The position numbers and the translations under genes were made by a program. Shown in pieces: positions 8,388 to 16,789 of a DNA stretch of 54,024 nt (position 1 is its first letter; each line of letters starts with the position of its first letter). The notes below the pieces were generated by a model. The model saw only the letters and a list, made by a program, of their open reading frames with translations. It did not search any database and was not told the origin of the DNA. The DNA comes from Tissierellia bacterium. GTDB taxonomy: Bacteria; Bacillota; Clostridia; Tissierellales; Peptoniphilaceae. The stretch covers positions 1-54,024 of the forward strand of contig JAUNVD010000012.1 of the NCBI GenBank assembly GCA_030537855.1, given 5' to 3'.

Positions 8388-9151
8388 CCTGCCTCCTTTG
8401 GTAGTACGATTTTACGATTTTTAAAGGTTTCTACAATAAGATTCGTATCGTAAATTTTACTGATATTTTCTTCCTTAATGGTATCAATGGGAGGTCCTTG
8501 AAATTCGATGCGTCCTTGGTACATTCCCACAATATAATCTGAATACTCTAAGGATTGATTAATATCGTGCAGAACCATAACTATTGTGGTTCCCAACTCT
8601 TGATTGAGTTTTCGCACCAGTTTTAAGATTTCGATTTGATATTTAATATCCAAATATGTGGTAGGTTCGTCTAAGAAGAGGATGTCTGTGTTTTGGGCTA
8701 TAGCAAGAGCCAGCCAAACTCGTTGTAATTGTCCTCCGGAAAGGGAAAGAACCTTTTTATGGGATATTTCTTCCAGTTCACATAAGGCTATAGCTCGATC
8801 CACTTCCTTATAATCTTCTTCAGTGTATCGTTGCATAAATCCAATATAGGGATTTCTTCCATAGGAGACCAATTCTCTTACAGTAATGTCTCCGGTGATA
8901 CGATTTTGCTGGTGGACGATGGCCACTTTTTTAGCAAATTCTTTTCGTTTGATATCCTTAATGTTTTTTCCGTCTAATTTAATGAGTCCTCTTCTTGTAG
9001 TTAGCTCTCTGGTACATAGTTTAAATAATGTTGTTTTTCCACAGCCATTGGATCCTAGTAATGTTGTGATTTTACCTCTAGGAAAGGATATACTTAGATC
9101 ATGGATAACTTGTTGTTTTCCATATGAAAAATTTACATGTTTAATTTCCAT
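8384..9151 (-). CDS. Heme/iron ABC transporter ATP-binding protein (255 aa)
   Basis: This is the ATPase of a FecCD-type importer. Walker A is GSNGCGKT (residues 33-40), the signature is LSGGQLQR, Walker B is ILFLDEPT, and the switch His is in VMVLHDINQ. Length is normal for the FecE/HmuV class. It overlaps the permease gene by 11 bases upstream and the flavodoxin gene by four bases downstream. It acts on the cytoplasmic face and powers uptake by the permease at 9141-10142. The substrate is taken from context: an IsdE-like binding protein and NEAT proteins in the same operon point to heme rather than a siderophore. Confidence 0.92.
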   Translation of the reverse strand: MEIKHVNFSYGKQQVIHDLSISFPRGKITTLLGSNGCGKTTLFKLCTRELTTRRGLIKLDGKNIKDIKRKEFAKKVAIVHQQNRITGDITVRELVSYGRNPYIGFMQRYTEEDYKEVDRAIALCELEEISHKKVLSLSGGQLQRVWLALAIAQNTDILFLDEPTTYLDIKYQIEILKLVRKLNQELGTTIVMVLHDINQSLEYSDYIVGMYQGRIEFQGPPIDTIKEENISKIYDTNLIVETFKNRKIVLPKEAG

Positions 9152-10142
9152 AATTCTTCCCTCCTATTTTTAGTAGTAGGATAAAGAAGGGTCCTCCTAA
9201 GATGGTCATAATGATAGCCGGTCGCACTTCATAGGGATAGGCAATAACCCTGCCCATGGTGTCGGATAGTAAAAATAATATAGAACCTAGGATAATGGAA
9301 AAGGGTATTAATGTTTTGTGATTGCTTCCGAGTAGTATTCGTACAATATGTGGTACGATAAGTCCTAAGAAACCTATAACTCCAACCACAGCCGTTGTGG
9401 CAGATGCCAAGATAATGGCAATAAATGCCACAATAAAGCGATCTCTATTTACATTGACCCCAAGGGATTTTGCCGTCTTATCTTCTAAGGAAAGTAAATT
9501 ACAGGTTCTTATGGTAAAGAGTGCAGCTATAATTCCTAGAACTCCATAGATAGCAATAAGCTTTACATCAGACCATGTTTTTTGAGCTACATTTCCTTCG
9601 ATAATGGATTGAACCTTAGTAAGGTCTCCTCCATTCATGGAAGAAATCACTTCTCCAATGCCAATAAAGGTCATATTTAATGCCACTCCCACGAGAATCA
9701 GTCTAACAGGATTGGTTCCTCCGTCCCAAGCCAAAGAATAAATTAAAAAATATGCTAGTAGCCCTCCCAGTATGGATAATGCTGGGATACTAAAGTATAG
9801 TTTAGGATAGACCATGGCGATGATAGATGCTGTTAAGGATGCTGCTGAGGAAATTCCAATAATTCCCGGATCTGTAAGTGGATTTTTCATCACCGCTTGT
9901 AAAAGAACTCCAGATACCGCAAGGGCGGCGCCGGCAATGACGGAAATCACAATTCTTGGAAATCGTAGGTCATAGATCGTTGCCACATCTTGGTCATATT
10001 CTACAAAGAGACCTCGTAAGATTTGACGAAAGGTTATTTCCAAAGAGCCGGTTTTCATGGAGTATATTATAAGAACAAAGAGAAGGACTAAAGCGATGAT
10101 AAAGGTCAGTAGAGTTTTTATTTTTTTATTTTTATTCTCCAT
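9141..10142 (-). CDS. FecCD-family heme/iron ABC transporter permease (333 aa)
   Basis: This integral membrane subunit probably works as a homodimer with the neighbouring ATPase. It has the family's usual length and about ten hydrophobic segments, and shows typical FecCD motifs: LRFPRIVISVIAGAALAVSG near residues 58-77, MKNPLTDPGIIGISSAAS near 85-102, and GFLGLIVPHIVR near 257. The gene overlaps the binding-protein gene by 11 bases and the ATPase by 11 bases. In the IsdE-IsdF system of staphylococci an equivalent permease takes heme across the membrane; here the same function is inferred from the IsdE-like partner. Confidence 0.92.
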   Translation of the reverse strand: MENKNKKIKTLLTFIIALVLLFVLIIYSMKTGSLEITFRQILRGLFVEYDQDVATIYDLRFPRIVISVIAGAALAVSGVLLQAVMKNPLTDPGIIGISSAASLTASIIAMVYPKLYFSIPALSILGGLLAYFLIYSLAWDGGTNPVRLILVGVALNMTFIGIGEVISSMNGGDLTKVQSIIEGNVAQKTWSDVKLIAIYGVLGIIAALFTIRTCNLLSLEDKTAKSLGVNVNRDRFIVAFIAIILASATTAVVGVIGFLGLIVPHIVRILLGSNHKTLIPFSIILGSILFLLSDTMGRVIAYPYEVRPAIIMTILGGPFFILLLKIGGKNYGN

Positions 10143-11043
10143 ATAGTATTTCTCCTAAGTCTTCTAAGGCTTCAGGGTAAGTAAATTTTGCACTCATCCC
10201 GAATTTATTGTAGTCCAAGTCGTAGACCTTATTTTCTTTTACAGCTCTAAAGTGTTTCCAAATATCATTGGTTTCAAAGTCCTTACGAAACATTTCCATC
10301 ACTTCTTCAGGAAGAGCATGTGCCGTTCGAAGGATGATATCTGGATCTTTTTGGAGCATGTCTTCTGTATTTATGGTAATAAATTGTTGATCTGTACCTG
10401 CATATACATTTTCTGCTCCTGCAATTTCTGCTAAATCTCCTACATAAGAATTTTCTGTAGCTACTACATAGGAACCTGGTAGTCCCATTAAAATCAGAAC
10501 CTTTGGTTTTGGTTTGTCTTTATTTTTTTCTCGATAGTCGGCAATAAATCTTTGGTACTCTTCAATTAAGGTTGTGGCTTCTTTTTCTCGGTTAAGAAGT
10601 ACCCCTAGATCTCCAATGGATTTATACATTCCTTCTACATTGTTTAGGTTTAAAAATCCATAATCCAATCCTGCAGCTTGGTACTTAGGTAGTAAGTCAG
10701 AAATTAATGACACAGGGCTAAAGACATAGTCCGGGTTCATGGATTTTAGCATTTCCATATCCGGTGTCATGGCCATTCCTATTTTCGGTAAATCCTTATA
10801 TCGTTCAGGACATGGATCGATGTCACTATTGGGAACGGCCACTAAATCCACATCTAATTTTTCCATAATATAAGTGGTTGCCATAGAGGTTGATGCAATT
10901 TTCGGATCCTTAATGGTACTAGGTTTGATTACATCAGAAGTTTCTACTATTTTTTCCGATTTATCTCCTTGAGTGTTTTTTTGATCTACACAGCCTGTGA
11001 GTAGCAATAAGATTAATAAAAGGAATAAGCTATATTTCTTCAT
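10132..11043 (-). CDS. isdE: IsdE-type heme-binding lipoprotein (303 aa)
   Basis: This is the substrate-binding lipoprotein of the importer. A signal peptide ends in the lipobox LLTGC (Cys18), so it is lipid-anchored outside the membrane. The bilobal class III fold is indicated by MAMTPDMEMLKSMNPDYVF and, in the C lobe, by TAHALPEEV followed by NDIWKHFRAVKENKVYDL. Both segments closely resemble staphylococcal IsdE, whose axial heme ligands are a Met and a His; the corresponding residues here are Met92 and His242. This is the strongest sequence argument that the transporter carries heme. The ATG follows GGGAGG and overlaps the upstream NEAT gene by 14 bases. It should receive heme from the membrane-anchored NEAT proteins. 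Confidence 0.88.
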   Translation of the reverse strand: MKKYSLFLLLILLLLTGCVDQKNTQGDKSEKIVETSDVIKPSTIKDPKIASTSMATTYIMEKLDVDLVAVPNSDIDPCPERYKDLPKIGMAMTPDMEMLKSMNPDYVFSPVSLISDLLPKYQAAGLDYGFLNLNNVEGMYKSIGDLGVLLNREKEATTLIEEYQRFIADYREKNKDKPKPKVLILMGLPGSYVVATENSYVGDLAEIAGAENVYAGTDQQFITINTEDMLQKDPDIILRTAHALPEEVMEMFRKDFETNDIWKHFRAVKENKVYDLDYNKFGMSAKFTYPEALEDLGEILYGE

Positions 11044-12022
11044 ATAATTCCTCCCTTAATCGATCATTTTCTCTGGAAATTTTTTCTGTATAGAGGAAGA
11101 TCCCAGTAGCTAACAATATAAGTAAAGTGGTTAGAATTCCAAGAATTCCAAAAAACATATAAAGGATGGCCTTTGTAATCGGTCCCATAGGTGCTTTTTC
11201 CTCTATGGTTTCTTCCTCTTCTGTCTTTATGTCTTCTCCTTCTCCATAAATTTTTTGAATTATGGGAGAGGTGCTCATAAGAAGTCCATGTTTATAACCA
11301 AGGTCCCCTGCTTCCATTTTTGTATTTACCGCTTGAGTTTCTATTTTCTCTCCAACTCCTCCTTGAGGAAGTGGAGTTCCTGAAACGGGGGAACTTGAAG
11401 GGGACAAACTATTTGAAGTTGGACTTGGAGTTGATGGACTTAAAGTAGGGTTTGGTCCTGGTGTTGAAGTGGTACTTCCTCCACTAGGAGTACTTGTTGT
11501 AGGTTGTTCATTTTCTTGACTTTGTCCTGCTCCACTTCCATTTTGTAATGTGACGAAATCGGTGTTTCCAGGGGTAAAGTTTGAAAGGTCATAATAGAAA
11601 ATAACATCTCTTCCCATAGGGCCAACAAAAAAAGTGGAACGTATCACTACATTTTTTGAAGGGATTTCAAATCGATAATCTTTTGTTTCTGCTGTTGATG
11701 CTGTAACTTCAGCTCCAACAGAATAAAAAGCTTCATCCCCTCGATTTTGTACAGCAAAACTTTCGTTTTTAATATAATTAGCTAAATTGTATCGTACTGT
11801 TAAAAAATATCGACCTTCTACTTCTTCGACTAAAGCCTGGGGATGAAGTACATTTTCCGTCATCCCTTGTCCAATTCCTGGATTATTACCTGGATCTTCA
11901 ATTATCCCTGTGACTGGATGGCTATAGTATGGGGTAGCTTTTGCAATTTCTTGGGTATATGCAAAAATTTGGATGGGAAATAAAAGGATTAATACTATGA
12001 TGATATTAAAGATTCTTTTCAT
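11030..12022 (-). CDS. Membrane-anchored single NEAT-like protein (330 aa)
   Basis: The start is the ATG at 12022 behind GGAGA, 17 bases inside the preceding gene. A signal peptide (about 1-22) precedes a divergent NEAT domain (about 28-165): the GMTENVLHPQA segment stands where other domains here have SMxNxA, then YFLTVRYNL, then VIRSTFFVGPMGRDVIFYYD. The PMG methionine matches the later Met of the neighbours. A Ser/Thr/Pro/Gly-rich linker follows, then a C-terminal membrane helix (about 290-313) and a short charged tail. There is no LPXTG. It is coupled to the heme lipoprotein gene. I infer a wall-spanning relay that hands heme to IsdE, in the place IsdC has in staphylococci. Confidence 0.75.
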   Translation of the reverse strand: MKRIFNIIIVLILLFPIQIFAYTQEIAKATPYYSHPVTGIIEDPGNNPGIGQGMTENVLHPQALVEEVEGRYFLTVRYNLANYIKNESFAVQNRGDEAFYSVGAEVTASTAETKDYRFEIPSKNVVIRSTFFVGPMGRDVIFYYDLSNFTPGNTDFVTLQNGSGAGQSQENEQPTTSTPSGGSTTSTPGPNPTLSPSTPSPTSNSLSPSSSPVSGTPLPQGGVGEKIETQAVNTKMEAGDLGYKHGLLMSTSPIIQKIYGEGEDIKTEEEETIEEKAPMGPITKAILYMFFGILGILTTLLILLATGIFLYTEKISRENDRLREELYEEI

Positions 12023-13955
12023 TTTTCGCTCTCCAAATAAGTCTTTTGTTTTCATCTAATTCCTCGGCTAAGATTCCGTAGTATTTCTTAATAATAAATA
12101 GGGAAGTTCCAATCATTGCCCCTATAAGGACCAAGATGAAAAAAATAAGTCCTACACGTTCTTTTGATTTGGGGCTTTGATGGTCTAAGGTTTCTTGATT
12201 TAATTCTTCCACATTACCTTCTTCTCCAGTAACATCCCCCACCACTTGACCTGTACTAGGTGCAGGAAGGTTAATGGAAGTTGATGCAGATTCTGAAGAA
12301 CTAGGTGTTGCCACTAATGAATTTGTGCTGCTTCCCCCTGTTGTACCACCTGTTGTTTTTACAGGAGAAGATTTTGATTTCTTTACTGAGTTTAAAAAGG
12401 CCTGCCCTCGACTGGTGGGCGTTGAGCCAGTAGTCTGTCCTGAATTGGAAAGGGGTACTAATGGACTATTAGTTCCAGAAGCTCCCATTGATTTTACAAT
12501 AGCAAAATCACCTGCTCTTTTTGTTTCAAATTCTATAAATCCATCTTTAATTTGAAATGGCAATTCTTTTTTTCCACCATTCATATCATAAAGTTTTACT
12601 TTGTCTTTATCAGTAAATCCTTTTACAGGTATTTTAACTTTAATTTTTTTCTTTGGTTCATATTTTTCACGTGTCCCTTGTACATTGGTTTCGTCTTTTT
12701 TAATCTCCATTAATGGACCTAAGAATTCAATATTATACCCTTGAACAATGTCCAATGGATTAAAGTTATCTTTCATGGTATCTGCTTCTTCTCCCATGAT
12801 TTTATTGGCGTAAAAGGTAAATTCTTGGTCAAAGGTATTTCCTGGAAATTCTACCCAAATTGATTTATTTTGTCGTTTCCCAGGTACATTAGGATCAAAG
12901 ATTGGTTTCTTTGTTCCTTTCTCAAATAATTTTTTTAATGTTGATTTTGATTCTTTTATTTTTGTAAGTTTATTTAAATCAAGTTGTAATCTTGCTCGTA
13001 TAGGATTATCTCCCATAGGTTCTACTTTAGGGTCAACCATTACATTTAAATACTGTGTTAATTTTAATATCGGCATTTTAAATACCTTTGGTCTTTTTTC
13101 TGCTTCTTCTGGAATTTCTAATTCAAAAGCATTTCTTTCACTTGCCTTATAGTCTCCAGTTTCAGTTTCATAGTATAGGTTTACCAATGAAGCTACTATA
13201 TTTGAAACTTCCATAGTATCAGATCCAACATAAAGGTAAGCTATACCATTTTCATCTACTTCAAGCTCGCTTACTTGGGCTAATGCTCCATTTCCCATGG
13301 AGGGTTTATTTTCCACACTATGCCAAAGTTTAATAGGTACTTTGTAAAGACCAGGTTTCAAATCCTCCTTTTGTCCCACTTCTTCTTTTGGTACTTCAGT
13401 AGGTTCTTTTGGAGTATCTACAGGGTCTTTGGTGGTTTCTCCGGTCATAGATTGAAATTTCTTCAAGTCATTTATATCTAGACGAAGTCTTGCATCTTGT
13501 GTACCAAAGCCCATAGAACCCATTACAGGAACATAGACGGTAACGTCTGTAAATTCTTTAGTAGGATTGTAAGGGAATTCCATAATCATTGGATATTTCT
13601 TCCCTTTCATTTTTTGATCTACTCCTGTGTTCGGGTCATTGTATTCATCGTAATTGTCATAGTATTTTTTTACAGTAACTGACTTTCCTTCTACTAAAAG
13701 TTCTCCTAAATACCCTACAAAACCCATAGTTTCCAAAGGTACAAATCTAACTTCCAAGCTTGAAGTTCCGTCTATAACAGTTAGTTTTGCTTTGGATGTT
13801 AGGGCATTGTTCCCCATAGACGGGGAATCTTCATATTTTTTCCAAAGAGAAACCTTTACTTCATATTCCCCATCTTTTATTTGACCAAAGGCCATTGGGG
13901 TGAAGGTAAAAAGAATCAATAGTATTATGGTAAATATTAATATCTTTTGCTTCAT
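12006..13955 (-). CDS. Membrane-anchored protein with two NEAT domains (649 aa)
   Basis: The ATG at 13955 is preferred because AGGAAG lies five bases upstream; a GTG at 13961 would overlap that site. Order: signal peptide (1-24, ending MAFG); NEAT 1 (about 28-166, S46-M47 and Met145/Met148 in VPVMGSMG); Lys/Glu/Pro linker; NEAT 2 (about 200-330, S219-M220 and VEPM314G); a beta-rich domain (about 355-495) I do not recognise; a Ser/Thr/Gly-rich stretch; a C-terminal membrane helix (about 605-626) and a basic/acidic cytoplasmic tail. It is the first gene of the import operon and has its own upstream region. Heme relay at the membrane is inferred; the beta-rich domain may bind a partner or a hemoprotein. 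Confidence 0.82.
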   Translation of the reverse strand: MKQKILIFTIILLILFTFTPMAFGQIKDGEYEVKVSLWKKYEDSPSMGNNALTSKAKLTVIDGTSSLEVRFVPLETMGFVGYLGELLVEGKSVTVKKYYDNYDEYNDPNTGVDQKMKGKKYPMIMEFPYNPTKEFTDVTVYVPVMGSMGFGTQDARLRLDINDLKKFQSMTGETTKDPVDTPKEPTEVPKEEVGQKEDLKPGLYKVPIKLWHSVENKPSMGNGALAQVSELEVDENGIAYLYVGSDTMEVSNIVASLVNLYYETETGDYKASERNAFELEIPEEAEKRPKVFKMPILKLTQYLNVMVDPKVEPMGDNPIRARLQLDLNKLTKIKESKSTLKKLFEKGTKKPIFDPNVPGKRQNKSIWVEFPGNTFDQEFTFYANKIMGEEADTMKDNFNPLDIVQGYNIEFLGPLMEIKKDETNVQGTREKYEPKKKIKVKIPVKGFTDKDKVKLYDMNGGKKELPFQIKDGFIEFETKRAGDFAIVKSMGASGTNSPLVPLSNSGQTTGSTPTSRGQAFLNSVKKSKSSPVKTTGGTTGGSSTNSLVATPSSSESASTSINLPAPSTGQVVGDVTGEEGNVEELNQETLDHQSPKSKERVGLIFFILVLIGAMIGTSLFIIKKYYGILAEELDENKRLIWRAKNEKNL

Positions 13956-14002
13956 AGACACTTCCTTTGTTTACATATATCTATATTGTATTTACAACTT
14001 CC

Positions 14003-14016
14003 GTTCGCTACCCGGC
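14003..14016. repeat. GC-rich motif shared with 18877-18891
   Basis: GTTCGCTACCCGGC stands out in an AT-rich gap. The plus-strand reverse complement of the motif at 18877-18891 is GTTCGCTTACCCGGC, identical except for one extra T. The two copies lie in opposite orientation, each in the leader of a heme-island transcript. Confidence 0.45.
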
Positions 14017-14071
14017 GAATATTTTCTAATACATTAAATAGATATTGTTTCTTATATTCTCAAGGATATAT

Positions 14072-14094
14072 GTATTGATAATGTATTTCAATAC
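14072..14094. promoter_or_regulatory. Inverted repeat upstream of the import operon promoter
   Basis: GTATTGA and TCAATAC flank nine bases. The centre-to-centre distance of about 16 bases fits a dimeric regulator. It lies just upstream of the candidate -35. It is not a good Fur consensus. Confidence 0.35.
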
Positions 14095-14104
14095 CTATAT
14101 ATAA

Positions 14105-14138
14105 AAAAAATAAGTTAATGTATATTAACTTATTTTTT
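14105..14138. terminator. AT-rich bidirectional hairpin after the regulator gene
   Basis: Perfect 15-bp arms (AAAAAATAAGTTAAT / ATTAACTTATTTTTT) close a four-base loop, with T runs at either end. It sits 149 bases beyond the regulator's stop. The stem is weak in GC, so termination is probable but not certain; an operator is the alternative. Confidence 0.55.
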
Positions 14139-14286
14139 AAGAAGTTTTATTAAGTTTTAAGTTTTTTCAGATAACAAAGATTTTTTTTATATTTTTTTGT
14201 AATATATCCTTAAAATATTAATATTTTCTTAAATACAAAAGAATTTTTCATAAATTAAAAAACGTTAACTAACCTTAATCTTTTCT

Positions 14287-15120
14287 TTAAATGGTTAATA
14301 AATTAAAGGTAAAGATAAATAAGGATTTTTCTGTATGTTGACCCAAGTTAATTTGAACATGGGTGTTCATACAGATAGCTGCTTGAAACAGAAAATTACC
14401 TATATAGTCAAACTCTTCTAAAACCTCTATCGGAATTTTAAGTTCTCTGTTTCTAGATTCGATTCTATATTCTTTTCCATTGACAAAATATGTTATTGCT
14501 CGTAGGATTCCTTGTTTCGCATAGCCTCCTTTTGATTTAGATACAACTTTAGAGAACATAGAGATGTAGGAACCATTATGATCCAAGGTTAAATAAGCAT
14601 TTTTTTCAAATCCCATATTAGCCATAGATTTTTGTACTAATGAATTATCTCCGTTTTTATGGTTTTTTAAGATGTTAAAATTTATGGTATATTTTCCTGG
14701 AGGCATATTTTTCAAAAGAAATCTTTCGTCTATCTTACGATCTTCTAAATTGTCTTGAAATAAGGCAAATTTTCTTACATATCTATCAGAAAATTTTGCT
14801 ATCTCTGGATTTATTAAAAGATTTGCATACTCTAATGCATCCTTCTTCTCTACCCCATAGCCTTTTTGAAAAATAAACTCCAGTCGATTTCTCTTATCTT
14901 GAATAGGTTTTATCATAGTATTTCCAAATTGTGTTAGTTTAAAATTATTTTTATCTTTATAAAGAAGTCCCATCTTAACCATTCTATCTAGAATATTTTT
15001 TGAATTAACTTTAGAACAATCAAAGGCTTTTGCCATTGCTGTTATATTATTATCCCCCTTCTCATCTAAGATATAGATCAGATATAGTATTTGTTGGTAG
15101 GTTAATGATATTGGACTCAT
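14287..15120 (-). CDS. DtxR/MntR-like regulator fused to a NEAT-like domain (277 aa)
   Basis: This is a predicted cytoplasmic DNA-binding protein: no signal peptide, no membrane helix. Residues 1-75 form a winged helix (ILYLIYILDEKG, then AMAKAFDCSKVNSKNILDRM and GLLYKDKNNFKLTQFG) in the MntR/DtxR arrangement. Residues 76-125 resemble the DtxR dimerisation helices (RNRLEFIFQKGYGVEKKD), but the usual metal ligands are missing: the RH of RHxLLE is R-N here, and no ExxEH follows. Residues 141-275 resemble the NEAT domains of this locus: GKYTINFNI strand, KSMANMG helix (S165-M166), AYLTLDHNGSYISMF, and AAICMNTHVQINLG with Met251 where the others have VDAM. The ATG follows GGGGGA. I infer a heme-responsive repressor. 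It is the last gene of the DUF454/ABC unit, so it may control itself. Confidence 0.75.
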   Translation of the reverse strand: MSPISLTYQQILYLIYILDEKGDNNITAMAKAFDCSKVNSKNILDRMVKMGLLYKDKNNFKLTQFGNTMIKPIQDKRNRLEFIFQKGYGVEKKDALEYANLLINPEIAKFSDRYVRKFALFQDNLEDRKIDERFLLKNMPPGKYTINFNILKNHKNGDNSLVQKSMANMGFEKNAYLTLDHNGSYISMFSKVVSKSKGGYAKQGILRAITYFVNGKEYRIESRNRELKIPIEVLEEFDYIGNFLFQAAICMNTHVQINLGQHTEKSLFIFTFNLLTI

Positions 15121-15136
15121 ATTTTCCCCCTTTCCA

Positions 15137-16789
15137 TTAAGATGAACGGTCTCTTTTTATTTCCATAATTTTATCAGCAATTCGTAGTGTAGATTTTTTA
15201 TGACTAACTATAATCATTCCCTTGTCTTTCGATTCATGGAATAGGGCCTTTAATATGATTCCTTCGTTTAAACTGTCTATATTTGAGGTCGGTTCATCTA
15301 GTACCATAAGTTTTCCCCCTTGTAAAAAAGCCCGTGCCAAAGATATTCTCTGCATTTCTCCTGTAGATAGAGAGTTTTTCACATAGTCTATTTTTGTAAA
15401 GTATCCTTCTGGCAAACTTTCAATAAAGCTGTGAACAGATGCCTTTTTCGCCGCCTCTATGACTTCATCCATGGTGGCATGTGGTTTTCCCAATTTTATA
15501 TTTTCTAATATATTCCCTTGGAACAAATAAATATCTTGAGTTAAATAACATTGATTTTCTCGTAAGCTGGAGCTATTGATTTCATTTATGTCTTTTTGAT
15601 TTAAGAGAATATGGCCTTCTTTTACAGGATAAAAATGCATAATTTGTTTCAATAATGTGGATTTTCCAGAACCTGATTTTCCTGACACACCTAATATTTC
15701 TCCTTTATCTAATTTTAAATGAACGTCTTCAAAGATATTTTCATCTTGATAAGCAAAGGAAAGGTCTTTAACCTCTAATGTTCTAAAGTCAATATCTTCT
15801 TTTCCAGTAATTTCTTCAACTTCAGGTTTTTCTTCTAAAAGTCCTAGTATTCTTCGTCCACAAGCAAAAGTCAGTAATAGATTATTGGCCAAGTTAGATA
15901 AGGCAATAACTGGACCAAAGGAACTCATAAAGTAGGTAATAGGTATGATAATCCCTCTAATTCCCACTTTCCCATTAGTATAGAGGTAGTAACTTAAAAT
16001 AAAGAAAAAGATATTTCCCAATAAAACTGTAGCTGTAGAAATTCCTTGGTTTTCTCCAAATATATCACTAAGTGTTTTAGAAGAGATACTTAGTTTTCCA
16101 GATCCTTCTCTTACTTCTTCCCAACGTTTTTTCCCATAATGGTATTGGATACATTCTTTAATTCCAGTAAAAGTATCTAGAATTAGAGAATTTAGTTTAC
16201 TTAAGTCTTTTCTTTGTTGATCTCCTATGTTTTTTGCTCTTTTCGAAGTGATAATAGGCACGAAGATAGCCATCACCAAATGGAAGAGTAATAATAAGAT
16301 GCCATAATCGATATGGTAAAGAGATAAAAATATTACAGAAAACATAGTATGAATCATGGCAATTCCCACTGGTGATATGGTATGTGCATAAAAGACTTCT
16401 AAAAGTTCAATATCTGAGGTAATAAAGGAAATCAGTTCTCCTTTATTTTTTGCTTCTAATTTTGCTGGTGCCAATGTTCTAAGAGCCTGAAAAACCTTAT
16501 CTCTTATGATTTGTAATGTTTTAAAGGCTACATAATGATTGGCCAGTTGTTCAACATAGCGTAAAAGGGAACGAGAAATAGCTAGTAGTACTAAGATGAT
16601 CCCAATAATTTTTAAGCTATTTTTCCCTTCTATAATATGAATTAACCCAATAGCTCCTAAGGTGGGAATCATAGTAGCAGCAATATGACCGATTGCTCCT
16701 GTTAATATTGCTAAGACAAGTACCTTTTTTAGGGAACTTACCAATCGATATAATTCTTTACATACTTCCCATGGGCTTTTATTTTTCAT
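15137..16789 (-). CDS. ABC transporter, fused permease/ATPase, CydC-like half
   Basis: This is a half-transporter of the type IV exporter fold: about six membrane helices in residues 1-310, then an ATPase. Walker A is GKSGSGKS, Walker B is LMVLDEPT, and the switch His is in IIVSHKKS. The signature is LSTGEMQR rather than LSGGQ, as expected for the degenerate member of a heterodimer. Two ATGs are adjacent; the second, at 16789, has the better distance from GGAGG. It overlaps the partner gene and is followed after 16 bases by the NEAT-regulator gene. CydDC moves heme or thiols in other bacteria, and PefCD exports porphyrin in streptococci under a heme-responsive regulator. Heme or porphyrin transport is inferred here from context, not from a motif. 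Confidence 0.85.
   Translation of the reverse strand: MKNKSPWEVCKELYRLVSSLKKVLVLAILTGAIGHIAATMIPTLGAIGLIHIIEGKNSLKIIGIILVLLAISRSLLRYVEQLANHYVAFKTLQIIRDKVFQALRTLAPAKLEAKNKGELISFITSDIELLEVFYAHTISPVGIAMIHTMFSVIFLSLYHIDYGILLLLFHLVMAIFVPIITSKRAKNIGDQQRKDLSKLNSLILDTFTGIKECIQYHYGKKRWEEVREGSGKLSISSKTLSDIFGENQGISTATVLLGNIFFFILSYYLYTNGKVGIRGIIIPITYFMSSFGPVIALSNLANNLLLTFACGRRILGLLEEKPEVEEITGKEDIDFRTLEVKDLSFAYQDENIFEDVHLKLDKGEILGVSGKSGSGKSTLLKQIMHFYPVKEGHILLNQKDINEINSSSLRENQCYLTQDIYLFQGNILENIKLGKPHATMDEVIEAAKKASVHSFIESLPEGYFTKIDYVKNSLSTGEMQRISLARAFLQGGKLMVLDEPTSNIDSLNEGIILKALFHESKDKGMIIVSHKKSTLRIADKIMEIKRDRSS

Larger units (their letters stand above)
13956..14286 (-). other. Promoter region of the heme import operon
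   Basis: This is a 331-base gap, strongly AT-rich. On the minus strand a TTGAGA (14058-14063 on plus) stands 17 bases before TATTTA, a plausible promoter. Upstream lie the inverted repeat GTATTGA/TCAATAC (14072-14094) and a 15-bp AT hairpin (14105-14138) that may terminate the regulator transcript. Downstream of the promoter, in the untranslated leader, lies a GC-rich motif GTTCGCTACCCGGC (14003-14016) nearly repeated at 18877-18891. Confidence 0.5.

Noticed and set aside
14003-14016. GTTCGCTACCCGGC resembles part of a tRNA T-loop.
   Set aside because: No cloverleaf can be built around either copy, and the spacing within the motif differs between them.
14072-14094. Fur box upstream of the heme import operon.
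   Set aside because: The repeat GTATTGA/TCAATAC with nine bases between does not fit the 7-1-7 Fur consensus (TGATAAT-N-ATTATCA).
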